This document shows positions 1 to 7,168 of a stretch of DNA of 29,252 nt, piece by piece; position 1 is the first letter of the stretch, and each line of letters begins with the position of its first letter. Under the pieces are notes generated by a model that was not told the DNA's origin, searched no databases, and worked only from the letters and a program-made list of their open reading frames with translations. Source of the DNA: a virus; the IMG/VR virus record IMGVR_UViG_3300043410_001034, positions 1 through 29,252 of that record; one strand, written 5' to 3'. The position numbers were made by a program, and so were the translations under genes.

Positions 1-517
1 CTGGGGCTTCAGCGGGCGGTGCCGGTGGTTGCCAAGCCTGTTGAGCGGGAGCCGCTGGGGGAGGAGTAAACGGAGCGGCCGCGTGAGCAGTTACGGGAAC
101 CGTTCCAACAGTGATGGCCCGGTAACCTGAGATTTCGTTTGAAGCTTCGTAGTCTCGACCATCTGCGCCCTTGCCCGCTGCACGAACCTTGACCTTCATT
201 TCCAGCGGACGATTGTGGAGAGCCCCGGTATCCTGAATCTGGATAACACCGGTGGCATGGCAGATAGCAGACAACGTCCGGTACGCAATTTCTACTGCCG
301 TTTGATTCTGGTTTTGAAGATTGAGGCGATCAGTAAGACTAACGCCTGCATACTGGCCCTCAAGAATCTGAAGAACGATTTCAAGGTAAGCTCCCTGTCC
401 ATTAGAAGTCGGTTTCATTTCCGACTTGGTAATCATCGCTTTGTACCAGCCCGCGGGGATGGCCTCTGGGGCCGAAGCGGGGGCAACGGTACTAGCATCA
501 AAGTTAACAGCTACCAT
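1..517 (-). CDS. DUF669 family protein, C-terminus outside window
   Basis: The leftward reading frame is open from the ATG at 517 to the window edge, giving about 172 residues. It begins MVAVNFDAS and carries PAGWYKAMITKSE, a LEIVLQILEGQYAG stretch, DRLNLQNQN, a cluster around LSAICHATGV, and NEISGYRAI. This order is typical of phage DUF669 proteins. The domain fills about residues 1-130; after it comes a Pro/Ala/Gln-rich tail that runs off the window. DUF669 proteins are usually found beside RecA-like phage ATPases and are suspected to act in recombination or ssDNA binding; the exact role is not established. An AAGGAG SD (plus-strand 526-531) overlaps the stop codon of the upstream ATPase gene, so the two are probably translationally coupled. 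Family assignment is confident; function is inferred. Confidence 0.85.
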   Translation of the reverse strand, partial: MVAVNFDASTVAPASAPEAIPAGWYKAMITKSEMKPTSNGQGAYLEIVLQILEGQYAGVSLTDRLNLQNQNQTAVEIAYRTLSAICHATGVIQIQDTGALHNRPLEMKVKVRAAGKGADGRDYEASNEISGYRAITVGTVPVTAHAAAPFTPPPAAPAQQAWQPPAPPAEAP

Positions 518-529
518 TTGGATTTCTCC

Positions 530-1360
530 TTAATCACGATTGTAAAAGTCTAATTGACAGGACTGATAAATAGCGTCCGCCAAATAGTTCCAGCCCCCGG
601 TCTGGGGAATACCAAGCTCATTGGTGAGCCCGTAACGATTGCCGGCGACATATCCCGGAGTTCGAGATACGCCCATGACCCGGCCCTTATTCGCACTCAC
701 CGCTTTGTTAAGGGTCTTGCCCTCGGAAACAAAAATAGGTTCGTGCAAGAATCCAACCAAATCAGCCCACTGGGTAATCATCTCACGCTTCCCGTAAGCC
801 TTTTGATTCTTCGGGGAATGCAGTAGCAAGTCCCACGTGTCATACTCACCCGCGGTCGGGTCCACAACTTTAGCGGCGAACACATGACAAGTCAACAAAA
901 TGTTGATCCCATACTTGAATGCCAGTGTGTCGCAATGGGTCAGGAAATTGTGGAAAAGTTCGTTGGCATACTGGTAAGCCTTACCGTAGCCCCCTAAAGC
1001 GGCTTCCATCGTCAAAGCTCGGGCATTACCTTTGGCGTAAGTAGGATCAGTCCTAAGTACAGCGTCATGTATCAGGCGTTCCAAAGCAGTCGCCGAATCA
1101 AATGCGACTGTCTTATAGGGAAATTGCCCGGCTTGCGCTTGGGCTTCGATTTCACCTAACAACTGGAACACATGGGGCAGGCTTTCCAGAGTGGGGGTCT
1201 TTTGAACTTTTAAATGGCCAACGCCCTGCTCCAAAGGAACTAACAAAAGACGGGGAGCTGAACAGACAAAAGTGGTCTTACCGATCTTTTCGACACCCGC
1301 AATGATGCCGCGCATACCCGGAGTCATAACAGTAGAATTTACAGAAGCGAGAATGCTCAT
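530..1360 (-). CDS. RecA-like / AAA_24 recombination ATPase (Sak4-like)
   Basis: This 276-residue protein is a P-loop ATPase. Walker A is GVEKIGKTTF at residues 22-31, Walker B is TVAFDSA with D88, and ILLTCHV at 154-160 lies where RecA-type proteins place a sensor residue. Length and motif spacing match the phage AAA_24/Sak4 group, single-domain RecA-like proteins that load on ssDNA during homologous recombination. Its neighbours support this: DUF669 follows 12 bases downstream on the same strand. The gene starts with ATG at 1360 and overlaps the stop of the 146-residue gene by four bases, so the three leftward genes form one operon. It lacks the N- and C-terminal domains of bacterial RecA. 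A role in replication-linked recombination is inferred; the ATPase fold is directly supported. Confidence 0.85.
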   Translation of the reverse strand: MSILASVNSTVMTPGMRGIIAGVEKIGKTTFVCSAPRLLLVPLEQGVGHLKVQKTPTLESLPHVFQLLGEIEAQAQAGQFPYKTVAFDSATALERLIHDAVLRTDPTYAKGNARALTMEAALGGYGKAYQYANELFHNFLTHCDTLAFKYGINILLTCHVFAAKVVDPTAGEYDTWDLLLHSPKNQKAYGKREMITQWADLVGFLHEPIFVSEGKTLNKAVSANKGRVMGVSRTPGYVAGNRYGLTNELGIPQTGGWNYLADAIYQSCQLDFYNRD

Positions 1361-1797
1361 AGATTCTCCGGTCCCTTAGGCATAGCCACTTCTTCAGGTT
1401 TCGGTGGAACGATCTCCAAAGTCGGGGTGCCCGGCTTACTGACCAGCATGTCTGCTAGGATAGCAAAGACTTCCGGGTTAAGCTTTTCTACCTCCGTTAC
1501 CGCTTTGGAATTCAGCTTGGGCTCACTAGAAACAAACAAATCAATGGAGACATTCTTTTCGGCCAAAGCCTTTGTAACGGCCTCGATCTTTTCCTTCTCC
1601 AATTTGTATTCGACTTTGCCAACGCCCTTGAGGCGATAGCCCCCGGCCAAGTCTTCATAGAAAGTTCCTTTGCGACCTCCTGTCAATGCACCGGCCAATT
1701 CTTTGCGCAGGGCCATCTCTTCATCGATGACTGGTTTAAAGGCGATGATCTTTTGCTGGAGCTCAGCCCAGCGCTTCAACTTCTCTTGATCTATCAT
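1357..1797 (-). CDS. Small helical phage protein, first gene of leftward operon
   Basis: This 146-residue protein is not confidently recognised. Its N-terminal 40 residues are helical and charged (EKLKRWAELQQKIIAFKPV, then EEMALRKEL). A short beta-rich stretch with GGYRLKGVGKVEYKLEKEK follows, and the C-terminus is Pro/Glu-rich. This plan (coiled start, RKEL, then a glycine-turn beta hairpin) resembles the small DUF7173-type phage proteins encoded near replication and recombination genes, but that link is from memory and weak. The start ATG at 1797 has an AGGAG SD six bases upstream (plus-strand 1804-1808). As first gene of the leftward operon it should be transcribed from the promoter around 1825-1830. 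Whether it binds DNA or a partner in recombination is unknown. Confidence 0.7.
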   Translation of the reverse strand: MIDQEKLKRWAELQQKIIAFKPVIDEEMALRKELAGALTGGRKGTFYEDLAGGYRLKGVGKVEYKLEKEKIEAVTKALAEKNVSIDLFVSSEPKLNSKAVTEVEKLNPEVFAILADMLVSKPGTPTLEIVPPKPEEVAMPKGPENL

Positions 1798-1824
1798 GTG
1801 GGGCTCCTATAAAGGTGGAAAGCC

Positions 1825-1830
1825 ATTATA
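1825..1830 (-). promoter_or_regulatory. Putative leftward promoter -10 box
   Basis: On the minus strand this reads TATAAT, a perfect sigma70 -10 hexamer, about 28 bases upstream of the first leftward gene. No convincing -35 hexamer is found 16-18 bases further upstream, so the promoter may be weak or activator-dependent. Its location in the only divergent intergenic region supports the call. Confidence 0.45.
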
Positions 1831-1872
1831 AAGGAAAAGAGCTTTCGGCCACATATTATTTAGATGCTATTG

Positions 1873-1902
1873 TTGATAAGTTAAATTTTTACTTCCTATA
1901 AT
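1873..1902 (+). promoter_or_regulatory. Putative rightward sigma70-like promoter
   Basis: TTGATA at 1873-1878 and a perfect TATAAT at 1897-1902 are separated by 18 bases. The predicted start of transcription falls near 1909, about 20 bases before the GTG start of the helix-turn-helix gene. It would drive the rightward early operon (helix-turn-helix protein, PrimPol and downstream genes). Confidence 0.65.
1878..1894 (+). promoter_or_regulatory. Palindromic operator candidate in the promoter spacer
   Basis: This 17-base element pairs AAGT at its left end with ACTT at its right end, and seven of its eight symmetric base pairs match around a central base. It occupies almost the whole spacer between the -35 and -10 boxes of the rightward promoter. 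That is the position expected for a repressor of that promoter. The helix-turn-helix protein encoded immediately downstream is the obvious candidate binder, which would make the circuit autoregulatory. This is inference from position and symmetry. Confidence 0.4.
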
Positions 1903-1929
1903 ATCCCTCCACTTAAACAGGAGACTTTT

Positions 1930-2145
1930 GTGTCTAGTAAAAACGATGATTTCGACGAGCAGAGCACCTTGCTGGTCAAGACTTTGGAACTGCTTAAAGG
2001 GCAGAACCTACTCCATATTTATAGAGACACGGGGATTCCTTATTACTGGCTCAAGACCGTGGCTTCCGGCAAAACCAAAAGCCCATCAGTTAACCGGATT
2101 CAATATCTATACGAACACTTGACCGGCACCAAACTCAATTTCTGA
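1930..2145 (+). CDS. Small helix-turn-helix DNA-binding protein (Cro/CI-like)
   Basis: This 71-residue protein is almost all helical. Residues about 20-55 form a helix-turn-helix pattern: LLHIYRDTGIPYYWLKTVAS looks like helix 2, turn and recognition helix, followed by SVNRIQYLYEHLTG as the next helix. This matches small phage Cro/CI-like regulators. The start is GTG at 1930, preceded by AGGAG at 1919-1923 with a six-base gap; an ATG start is not available. It is the first gene of the rightward early operon and lies seven bases before the PrimPol gene. A role as regulator of the divergent control region is inferred from its position and the palindrome inside its own promoter. Whether it acts as repressor or Cro-like switch cannot be told. 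Confidence 0.75.
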   Translation: MSSKNDDFDEQSTLLVKTLELLKGQNLLHIYRDTGIPYYWLKTVASGKTKSPSVNRIQYLYEHLTGTKLNF

Positions 2146-2152
2146 GGTTTGC

Positions 2153-4378
2153 ATGAATCAGTGGCATAAGATTCCCCAAGAGCTAAGGGATAGATCCCAA
2201 TGGCTTGTGGCGGATGACCAAGGACGCCCCTACGATCCTAGGATGGGAACCAACTACCCCATCGACCCAACAAAAGCAAAGGCAGGATGCACTTTCATGG
2301 AGGCGGCGCATTACGCCATCGACCATGCTATGCATATTGGGTTTATGCTGGATGCAGACGACCCGTTCGTCATTATCGACCTTGACAACAAACCGGAACG
2401 CCCGGCCGCACCGGAAGTATTAACCCAGTTCGAAGAGATGAAAGTAGCTTTCGACAGCTATACGGAAATCTCCCGCTCAGGTCGAGGAATACACATCATT
2501 GTAACTGGGCAAATCCCACAAGCCCTTGTCTCTACCCATATTCAAATCAGCGGAAAGGAACACTACTACATCCTGACCGGCGATTGCGAAATCGAAAAGC
2601 CCATCCGAGACGGGCAAGCCCATTTGGATGCCATCATTCAAGCTGTTGGTGCTCCGCCTCCCGCATATGAATCAAAAGAACAATCTCTTGCAGATGAAGA
2701 AGTCTGGTTAAGGGCAACGCAGGCAGAGAACGCTGAAAAGTTCTTGGCGCTTTGGAACAATACTGTGGACAAAGCGGATTACGGGAACGATGAGTCCACC
2801 GTCGACTTTGCTTTGATTACTATGCTCTGCTTCCACAGCCAATGCGATGAGCAGGTAGCCCGGTTCTTCCTTAACTCGCCCCGCGGTAAACGCAACCACC
2901 GAGTCGGCCGGACGCTCCACAACTACATCTACAAGCACTCCATCCCCAAGGCACGGAAGTTTTATTACGTTCCGCCGATTGACTTTCAAGCCATCGAACA
3001 GAAAACGAAAGAGGTTATGGAGAAGATGAAACAAGAGCCCATAGCCAAAGACGAAGACCTGACGTTCCCGGCAGGACTAGTTGGCGAAGTGGCCGAATAC
3101 ATTTACAGCTCTTCTATCAGGCCCACAAAGGCTGCGGCCATTGTCGGGGCGCTGGGGCTGGTCGCCGGGATCTCTGCCCGAGCCTTTAACATTAGCGGAA
3201 CCGGTTTGAATTTGTATCTGGTCTTACTGGCCGGGTCCGGAACAGGTAAAGAAGCTATGGCTTCCAGTATCGACAAGCTCTTTGCCCATGTCTACAACAA
3301 ATGCCCATCTGCCATTATGTTTCGCGGTCCCAGTCAATTAGGCTCCGGGCAAGGGCTAATCAAAGTGTTGGAAGACAATCCCTGTGTACTTAGTCTGTTT
3401 GGCGAATTCGGATTGACCTTGCAAGCTATCTGTCATCCCCGGGCTAATCCCGTCGACCTTATAAAAAGGCAGGTGTTACTGGATGCCTGGAGTAAGTCCG
3501 GGCCAGACCAATACCTCCACCCGATGGCTTATAGTGATAAGACAAAGAACACCAAAACCATTCGGTCCCCCTGCTTCACCATGATTGGGGATTCCACTCC
3601 GGACAGCTTTTTTGAAGGATTAGACGCCAGTCACATTGCCAGCGGTCTTCTGCCCCGGTTCTCCATTGTGGAGTATCGCGGCGCCAAAAGGCCTGCAAAA
3701 AATCCTCGTTTCGGCCACCCGCCCACCGAAGGGCTAGTGCAGAAATTGGCTGACTTAACCGCGGCCGCTGTCACCGCTCTGACCTCCAATCTAAGCACCC
3801 CAGTCACCTACTCTCAAGAAGCCCTCGAGGCCTTGAATAGCTTCGATCGCTACGTGGATTTGGTTATTAATGAATCCAGTCAAGAGACTGTTATCCAATT
3901 GTGGAATCGCGGCCATTTGAAAGCGCTGAAGATAGCCGCGGTGATTGCGGTCGGTTTGAACCCCTACAACCCCGTCATTGATGGCCACACAGCTGTCTGG
4001 GCGATTCGATTCGTGGAAGAAGAAATCACCACTCTTGCCGGGCGCTTTGCTGATGGTCAGGTGGGGTATGGAGACGATAAACAAACTTCAGATTTGATGC
4101 GAGCTATCAAGAACTATTTGCACAACCCATCCAAGACAGCCCGGGAAAGATTCAAGATTCTTCAGAAAAAGGGAATCATCCCGTACGCCTATTTGTTGCA
4201 GGCCACAGCCAGTCTTGCTTCATACAGACAGGATAGACTGGGGGCCACCGCTGCACTCAAGAGAGCGTTAGATTCGGCGGTTGCAACAGGTGAGTTAATC
4301 GAGTTTTCTAAGAGTGATATGATTAAGAATCACTCATTTGGTGGGGTTGCGTACGCACTCGGAACGAATTTTGTATAA
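2153..4378 (+). CDS. Primase-polymerase / DUF3987 helicase-like fusion
   Basis: This 741-residue protein appears to be the main replication enzyme of the window. Residues 1-165 form an archaeo-eukaryotic primase/PrimPol domain: a DxD motif in FVIIDLDNK (D76, D78), the SGRGIHIIV motif with H114, and YYILTGD at 138-144. Residues about 195-255, with DESTVDFALITML and ARFFLNSPRGKR, match the helicase-binding-type domain known from the NrS-1 phage polymerase. Residues about 300-741 fit the DUF3987 family, with a P-loop AGSGTGKEA at 360-368 (K366). Such proteins can prime and extend DNA and are thought to unwind or load at the origin. The SD is TGAGG five bases before the ATG. The AT-rich gap right after the gene is an origin candidate. 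No family A or B DNA polymerase is in the window. Confidence 0.88.
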   Translation: MNQWHKIPQELRDRSQWLVADDQGRPYDPRMGTNYPIDPTKAKAGCTFMEAAHYAIDHAMHIGFMLDADDPFVIIDLDNKPERPAAPEVLTQFEEMKVAFDSYTEISRSGRGIHIIVTGQIPQALVSTHIQISGKEHYYILTGDCEIEKPIRDGQAHLDAIIQAVGAPPPAYESKEQSLADEEVWLRATQAENAEKFLALWNNTVDKADYGNDESTVDFALITMLCFHSQCDEQVARFFLNSPRGKRNHRVGRTLHNYIYKHSIPKARKFYYVPPIDFQAIEQKTKEVMEKMKQEPIAKDEDLTFPAGLVGEVAEYIYSSSIRPTKAAAIVGALGLVAGISARAFNISGTGLNLYLVLLAGSGTGKEAMASSIDKLFAHVYNKCPSAIMFRGPSQLGSGQGLIKVLEDNPCVLSLFGEFGLTLQAICHPRANPVDLIKRQVLLDAWSKSGPDQYLHPMAYSDKTKNTKTIRSPCFTMIGDSTPDSFFEGLDASHIASGLLPRFSIVEYRGAKRPAKNPRFGHPPTEGLVQKLADLTAAAVTALTSNLSTPVTYSQEALEALNSFDRYVDLVINESSQETVIQLWNRGHLKALKIAAVIAVGLNPYNPVIDGHTAVWAIRFVEEEITTLAGRFADGQVGYGDDKQTSDLMRAIKNYLHNPSKTARERFKILQKKGIIPYAYLLQATASLASYRQDRLGATAALKRALDSAVATGELIEFSKSDMIKNHSFGGVAYALGTNFV

Positions 4379-4616
4379 AACACGTTTAATAAAGCTTAAT
4401 GGTCAATAAACTGAATTTCTTTTTTAATTTCAAGCGGTTAGCGAAAGTTTAAGGGTTTAATGCTTTAAGGCAGAAAAGTAGAACAAATAGAGTCATAATA
4501 ATAGGTATTTATATATTTATTAAACTTATTAAACTTTAAACTATATATAGAATTCCTATAAGAACCGGGGCTTGTGGGGATTTATGATGGGATTAAGTGC
4601 TTTAAACGGAGAACAA
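4379..4616. other. AT-rich intergenic region, candidate replication origin
   Basis: This 238-base gap is by far the longest non-coding stretch in the window and is strongly AT-rich. It holds two tandem copies of the nonamer TTATTAAAC (4517-4525 and 4526-4534), a partial third copy TTTAAAC at 4535-4541, a ten-base palindrome CTATATATAG at 4541-4550, and many TTTAA/TTAA steps from 4380 onward. It follows the PrimPol gene. Iterated short repeats next to an easily melted segment are typical of phage origins. It may also carry a promoter for the nuclease gene (weak TATAAG at 4557-4562), but no good -35 was found. No open frame of note is present. Confidence 0.5.
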
Positions 4617-5063
4617 ATGAGTAAGTTCGGACGAGACAAGGGTCAACGGGGAGAACGGTTGGCGATTAGTGTGCTTCAGCCTGTGGTTACCAAGGTGTAT
4701 GAGGAGAGAGGGCTGGAGGTGCCTAAGCTGGAGAGGAACCTGATGCAGACGATGAAAGGCGGACATGATATTGTGGGATTGGATTGGTTGGCCCTTGAGA
4801 TTAAGTTTCAGGAGACGTTGCATATCAATGCGTGGTGGACTCAGACGTTGAAGCAGGCTGGGGAGACTAGAGTGCCTGTTTTGATGTATAAGCAGAGTAG
4901 AGTGAAATGGCGTGTTATGCTGGTCGGTAGTTTGATGATTGGACCGAATGGAGTCGGGGGAAGGGTGCGCGCTCCGGTGGACATCACGCTCGAGGATTTC
5001 CTATGCTATTTCGAGAGACGAATCATCTGGGAGCTAGACTCAAAGAATGCTGAATTTGTATAA
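4617..5063 (+). CDS. PD-(D/E)XK nuclease, possible Holliday junction resolvase
   Basis: This 148-residue protein shows the core of a PD-(D/E)XK nuclease. GQRGERLAI at about residues 9-17 gives the first-helix Glu. GGHDIVGLDWLALEIKFQE follows, where D50 and the ExK of LEIKF are the expected metal ligands and catalytic lysine. Phage proteins of this size and pattern are usually Holliday junction resolvases or VRR-NUC/RecU-like structure-specific nucleases; I cannot tell which. The start is ATG at 4617 with GGAG at 4608-4611; an upstream in-frame TTG at 4572 has no SD and is less likely. The next gene begins 26 bases downstream. Resolving branched DNA before packaging or during recombination is the likely role. 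Confidence 0.72.
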   Translation: MSKFGRDKGQRGERLAISVLQPVVTKVYEERGLEVPKLERNLMQTMKGGHDIVGLDWLALEIKFQETLHINAWWTQTLKQAGETRVPVLMYKQSRVKWRVMLVGSLMIGPNGVGGRVRAPVDITLEDFLCYFERRIIWELDSKNAEFV

Positions 5064-5089
5064 TCTAATTTTGAGGAGGAGATAAGACG

Positions 5090-5380
5090 ATGAGTAATTT
5101 TTTAAACAAGACGAAACCGTGGCAGATGCATTGGGCCACCGGCATGGACGGGAAAAGTCAGTTGATGGTTAAGCCGGGCATTCCGGCTGGGGCTTTAGAG
5201 AAGCAGATGATGAATCACGCCCCGGTGATGTTCGACGCATTGCACGAGTTACGCAAACTGTTTGTGTCTTACGGGGAGGCGCATCTGTTGGTTGGAGATG
5301 ACGAAAAAGCAAAGCGGAGCCGAGACGTCGCCGAATGCATTACAAGAGTTTTGATTGATTCCGTGAGGACCCCGGTATGA
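5090..5380 (+). CDS. Hypothetical phage protein, 96 residues
   Basis: The protein is not recognised. It is a soluble, mixed-charge protein beginning MSNFLNKTKPWQMHWATG, with MVKPGIPAGALEKQMMNHAP in the middle and helical C-terminal residues RSRDVAECITRVLIDSV. A very strong GGAGGAG SD precedes the ATG, suggesting high expression. Its stop codon overlaps the start of a 39-residue membrane protein (ATGA). It lies among early genes between a nuclease and small regulators, so an early accessory role is likely, but no function can be assigned. Confidence 0.7.
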   Translation: MSNFLNKTKPWQMHWATGMDGKSQLMVKPGIPAGALEKQMMNHAPVMFDALHELRKLFVSYGEAHLLVGDDEKAKRSRDVAECITRVLIDSVRTPV

Positions 5381-5496
5381 GTTGGCTTGATGTTGTTGCA
5401 ATCTTGTTGGGGTTAATCTTGTGCGGATGTTTCATTGAATTTTGTATTGCAATCATTGGTTACGATGTAGATGAGGATGACCATGACCACTTTTGA
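5377..5496 (+). CDS. 39-residue single-pass membrane protein
   Basis: This short frame starts with ATG overlapping the previous stop (ATGA), with GAGG at 5365-5368 eight bases upstream. It encodes MSWLDVVAILLGLILCG followed by CFIEFCIAIIGY, one hydrophobic span of about 25 residues. The C-terminal tail is strongly acidic and His-containing (DVDEDDHDHF). Start coupling, an SD and a clear membrane segment argue that it is real despite its size. The next gene's SD lies inside its last codons. Function is unknown; small early membrane proteins of phages often act in superinfection exclusion or lysis timing. Confidence 0.6.
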   Translation: MSWLDVVAILLGLILCGCFIEFCIAIIGYDVDEDDHDHF

Positions 5497-5683
5497 AGAG
5501 CGTTTGAAAGAACGACAGAAAGATGAGCTATTGGGCGAATCTATTGATGATGCGAACGAAATGCTTGACCGGTTGCGGGAGGTCCTCAACTCTTTCGATG
5601 GGATGGTGACTATCGTCACCGCTGTGGGTGTTTTAGAGACTCTGAAATTTCAGCTACTGAGGATGATTGAAGATGGTGATTGA
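5483..5683 (+). CDS. Small helical protein, 66 residues
   Basis: This is an unrecognised, almost fully helical protein beginning MTTFEERLKERQKDELLGES, with a coiled-coil-like middle NEMLDRLREVLNSFDGM and the end LKFQLLRMIEDGD. The ATG at 5483 is preferred over in-frame ATGs at 5471 and 5477 because GAGG (5473-5476) lies six bases before it. It overlaps the preceding membrane-protein gene by 14 bases and the following gene by 11 bases. Function unknown; it may be a small oligomeric adaptor. Confidence 0.6.
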   Translation: MTTFEERLKERQKDELLGESIDDANEMLDRLREVLNSFDGMVTIVTAVGVLETLKFQLLRMIEDGD

Positions 5684-5873
5684 AATTCTGTCGTTAATAG
5701 CGGGAGCCGGGCTTCAGGTGTATCACGACGCCAATGCCGGCATTTACACAAGACCCGCTCTTGAAACCCCAAGCCGCTGCGAACAAATCAAACGCCATGA
5801 GATAACGGCGACTAATCCAAAAGAATGCGAAACGGAGAAAAACGATGACCCCAACCCATTACCTGAACATTGA
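5673..5873 (+). CDS. Small protein with hydrophobic N-terminus, 66 residues
   Basis: The protein begins MVIEILSLIAGAGLQVYHDA, which could be a short membrane anchor or export signal. The rest is polar and Lys/Glu/Pro-rich (IKRHEITATNPKECETEK, ending NPLPEH). The start is uncertain: ATG at 5673 has GAGG ten bases upstream, and an in-frame TTG at 5667 lies closer to it. The gene overlaps both its neighbours (11 bases upstream, 29 downstream), and its 3' part contains the SD of the next gene. No family is recognised. Confidence is limited by size and by the long overlap. Confidence 0.45.
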   Translation: MVIEILSLIAGAGLQVYHDANAGIYTRPALETPSRCEQIKRHEITATNPKECETEKNDDPNPLPEH

Positions 5874-6099
5874 AATTGACTGGCGGCGCCTGCTGGAGAA
5901 CTTGGCCGAACGGAACATGGGCATCCGTGATGTGGCCAACTACACCATGGTTCCAGCGCATACTCTCAACGAGCTTAAAAAACGTCATCTCACCGAACCG
6001 CCTTTCAGTGTCGGGGTTAAGCTTCTCAACTTGCATTTTGACAGATGCCCTGAGTTGCAGCAGGGTTTAAATTCAACCGAGTCTGGATATCTAAACTAA
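5845..6099 (+). CDS. Putative small DNA-binding protein, helix-turn-helix-like
   Basis: This 84-residue protein has a pattern like the second and third helices of an HTH: LLENLAERNMGIRDVANYT, then VPAHTLNELKKRHLTEP, ending in a helix FSVGVKLLNLHFDRCPEL. The arrangement (helix, MGIRDVA, turn, TLNELKK) resembles small phage regulators of the Cro type and also the HTH protein encoded at 1930. The ATG at 5845 has a GGAG SD eight bases upstream. It lies immediately before the dUTPase gene. DNA binding is inferred from the pattern only. Confidence 0.55.
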   Translation: MTPTHYLNIEIDWRRLLENLAERNMGIRDVANYTMVPAHTLNELKKRHLTEPPFSVGVKLLNLHFDRCPELQQGLNSTESGYLN

Positions 6100-6109
6100 G
6101 GAGACAAAC

Positions 6110-6520
6110 ATGGAAATCGCGTATAACGGCCCAGAGCCGGCCAAGGCTCACCGCTACGATGCCGCATTCGACCTCGTGTCAAAGGGGTGTCACATTATTT
6201 TACCGATGGAGAGGGCTATCATCCTCACCGGCTTAAAAATCGCCCTACCGGATGGACACGCGGGCTTGGTTATCCCCAGAAGTGGGCTTGCAGCAACGTA
6301 TGGTATCACTGTTTTGAATGCGCCGGGGCTCATCGATCCTGAATACACTGGGGACATCGGAGTTATTCTGGCCAACTTCGGGAAAGAGCAGTTTGAAGTA
6401 ATACCGGGCATGCGCATAGCTCAGTTGATGATTGTTAAGCATGAATATGTTAAATGGACTTATGTCGACGACTTGGATGTGACCTCTCGGGGAGATGGCT
6501 TCGGGAGCTCCGGGCTGTGA
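6110..6520 (+). CDS. dut: dUTP diphosphatase (dUTPase)
   Basis: This 136-residue protein hydrolyses dUTP to dUMP and pyrophosphate, keeping uracil out of phage DNA and giving dUMP for thymidylate synthesis. All five trimeric dUTPase motifs are present in order: DAAFDL (17-22), PRSGLA (56-61), NAPGLIDPEYTGDI (70-83, with the catalytic Asp in the LIDPEY core), GMRIAQLM (100-107) and RGDGFGSSGL (127-136). The glycine-rich fifth motif ends the protein, as in compact phage and bacterial enzymes. AAGGAG lies eight bases before the ATG. The stop overlaps the start of the deaminase gene (GTGA), so the two pyrimidine enzymes are translationally coupled. Confidence 0.95.
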   Translation: MEIAYNGPEPAKAHRYDAAFDLVSKGCHIILPMERAIILTGLKIALPDGHAGLVIPRSGLAATYGITVLNAPGLIDPEYTGDIGVILANFGKEQFEVIPGMRIAQLMIVKHEYVKWTYVDDLDVTSRGDGFGSSGL

Positions 6521-6972
6521 ACCCGCTCAAGTTTGTCGGGGTAACCAGAGAGATAGCCAGACTATCGAAAGACCCCAGCGTCCAAGTCGGGGCATTGGCA
6601 GTGGCAGACGATGGCACCATTCTTGCGGGAGGCTACAACGGCTTTCCGCGAGGCCTTGATGACGATGTCTCTCGATACCGAGACCGAGATGTAAAGCTTA
6701 AATTGATCAGCCACGCTGAGGCTAATGTCGTGGCACAAGCGGCCCGAAAAGGGATCAAACTTTTTGGTTCAAATCTCATTTTAACAGCTAGATTTCCGTG
6801 TTCTGAGTGTTCTAAACTAATTGTTCAAGCCGGGATCAAACAAGTATTTGCTCCGAACATGAAAGAGATTGAAGTCAATGATTACTGGCTTAGGGATCAC
6901 AGATGGGCCGTCCTCATTCTTAGTGAGGGTGGCGTTAACGTAGTTCGCTATTGCGAGGAAAACTATGGCTAA
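6517..6972 (+). CDS. dCMP deaminase family enzyme
   Basis: This is a zinc-dependent deoxycytidylate deaminase-family protein of about 151 residues. It has the zinc and catalytic motif HAE (H66, E68) in SHAEANVV and PCSEC (C95, C98) in RFPCSECSKLIV, plus the N-terminal KDPSVQVGALAV and GGYNGFPRG seen in dCMP deaminases. It would convert dCMP to dUMP, complementing the dUTPase. The start chosen is GTG at 6517: it overlaps the dUTPase stop, has GGGAG at 6503-6507, and begins just before the family's conserved start. An upstream in-frame ATG at 6454 would lie inside the dUTPase gene. The enzyme could instead act on another deoxycytidine nucleotide. Confidence 0.9.
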   Translation: MNPLKFVGVTREIARLSKDPSVQVGALAVADDGTILAGGYNGFPRGLDDDVSRYRDRDVKLKLISHAEANVVAQAARKGIKLFGSNLILTARFPCSECSKLIVQAGIKQVFAPNMKEIEVNDYWLRDHRWAVLILSEGGVNVVRYCEENYG

Positions 6973-7165
6973 GAAAACGTTCGAGTCTATTGCTCATTTT
7001 TTGCATTCCCATCCAAACCAATCGTTCACCGTAGACGAAGTGATGAAGAAGTCTTTTCAGGAGACGGTCTACAAGACTGTTCGGAAAGAACTTGAAGTCT
7101 TGGTCCGTATGGGCTTTGTCAAGTATTTTACTCACGACCACATCCGCTACTACTCCTGGAGGTAA
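6965..7165 (+). CDS. Small winged-helix-like DNA-binding protein
   Basis: This 66-residue protein fits a winged helix: FESIAHFLHSHPNQSFTVDEV (helix 1 and 2), VYKTVRKELEVLVRMGFVKY (recognition helix then strand) and a beta wing THDHIRYYSW. The LVRMGFVKY element, a helix ending in a small strand, is typical of MarR- and ArsR-type and phage winged helices. It overlaps the deaminase gene by eight bases, and GAGGAA lies just before the ATG. It is likely a regulator or DNA-structure-binding protein of the early region; target unknown. Confidence 0.65.
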   Translation: MAKKTFESIAHFLHSHPNQSFTVDEVMKKSFQETVYKTVRKELEVLVRMGFVKYFTHDHIRYYSWR

Positions 7166-7168
7166 GCA

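Noticed and set aside
215-826. Plus-strand frames at 215-553 and 554-826
   Set aside because: They lie opposite the DUF669 and ATPase genes, whose minus-strand proteins are clearly recognisable.
4572-4616. TTG start extending the PD-(D/E)XK nuclease by 15 residues
   Set aside because: No SD precedes it, while GGAG lies properly before the ATG at 4617.
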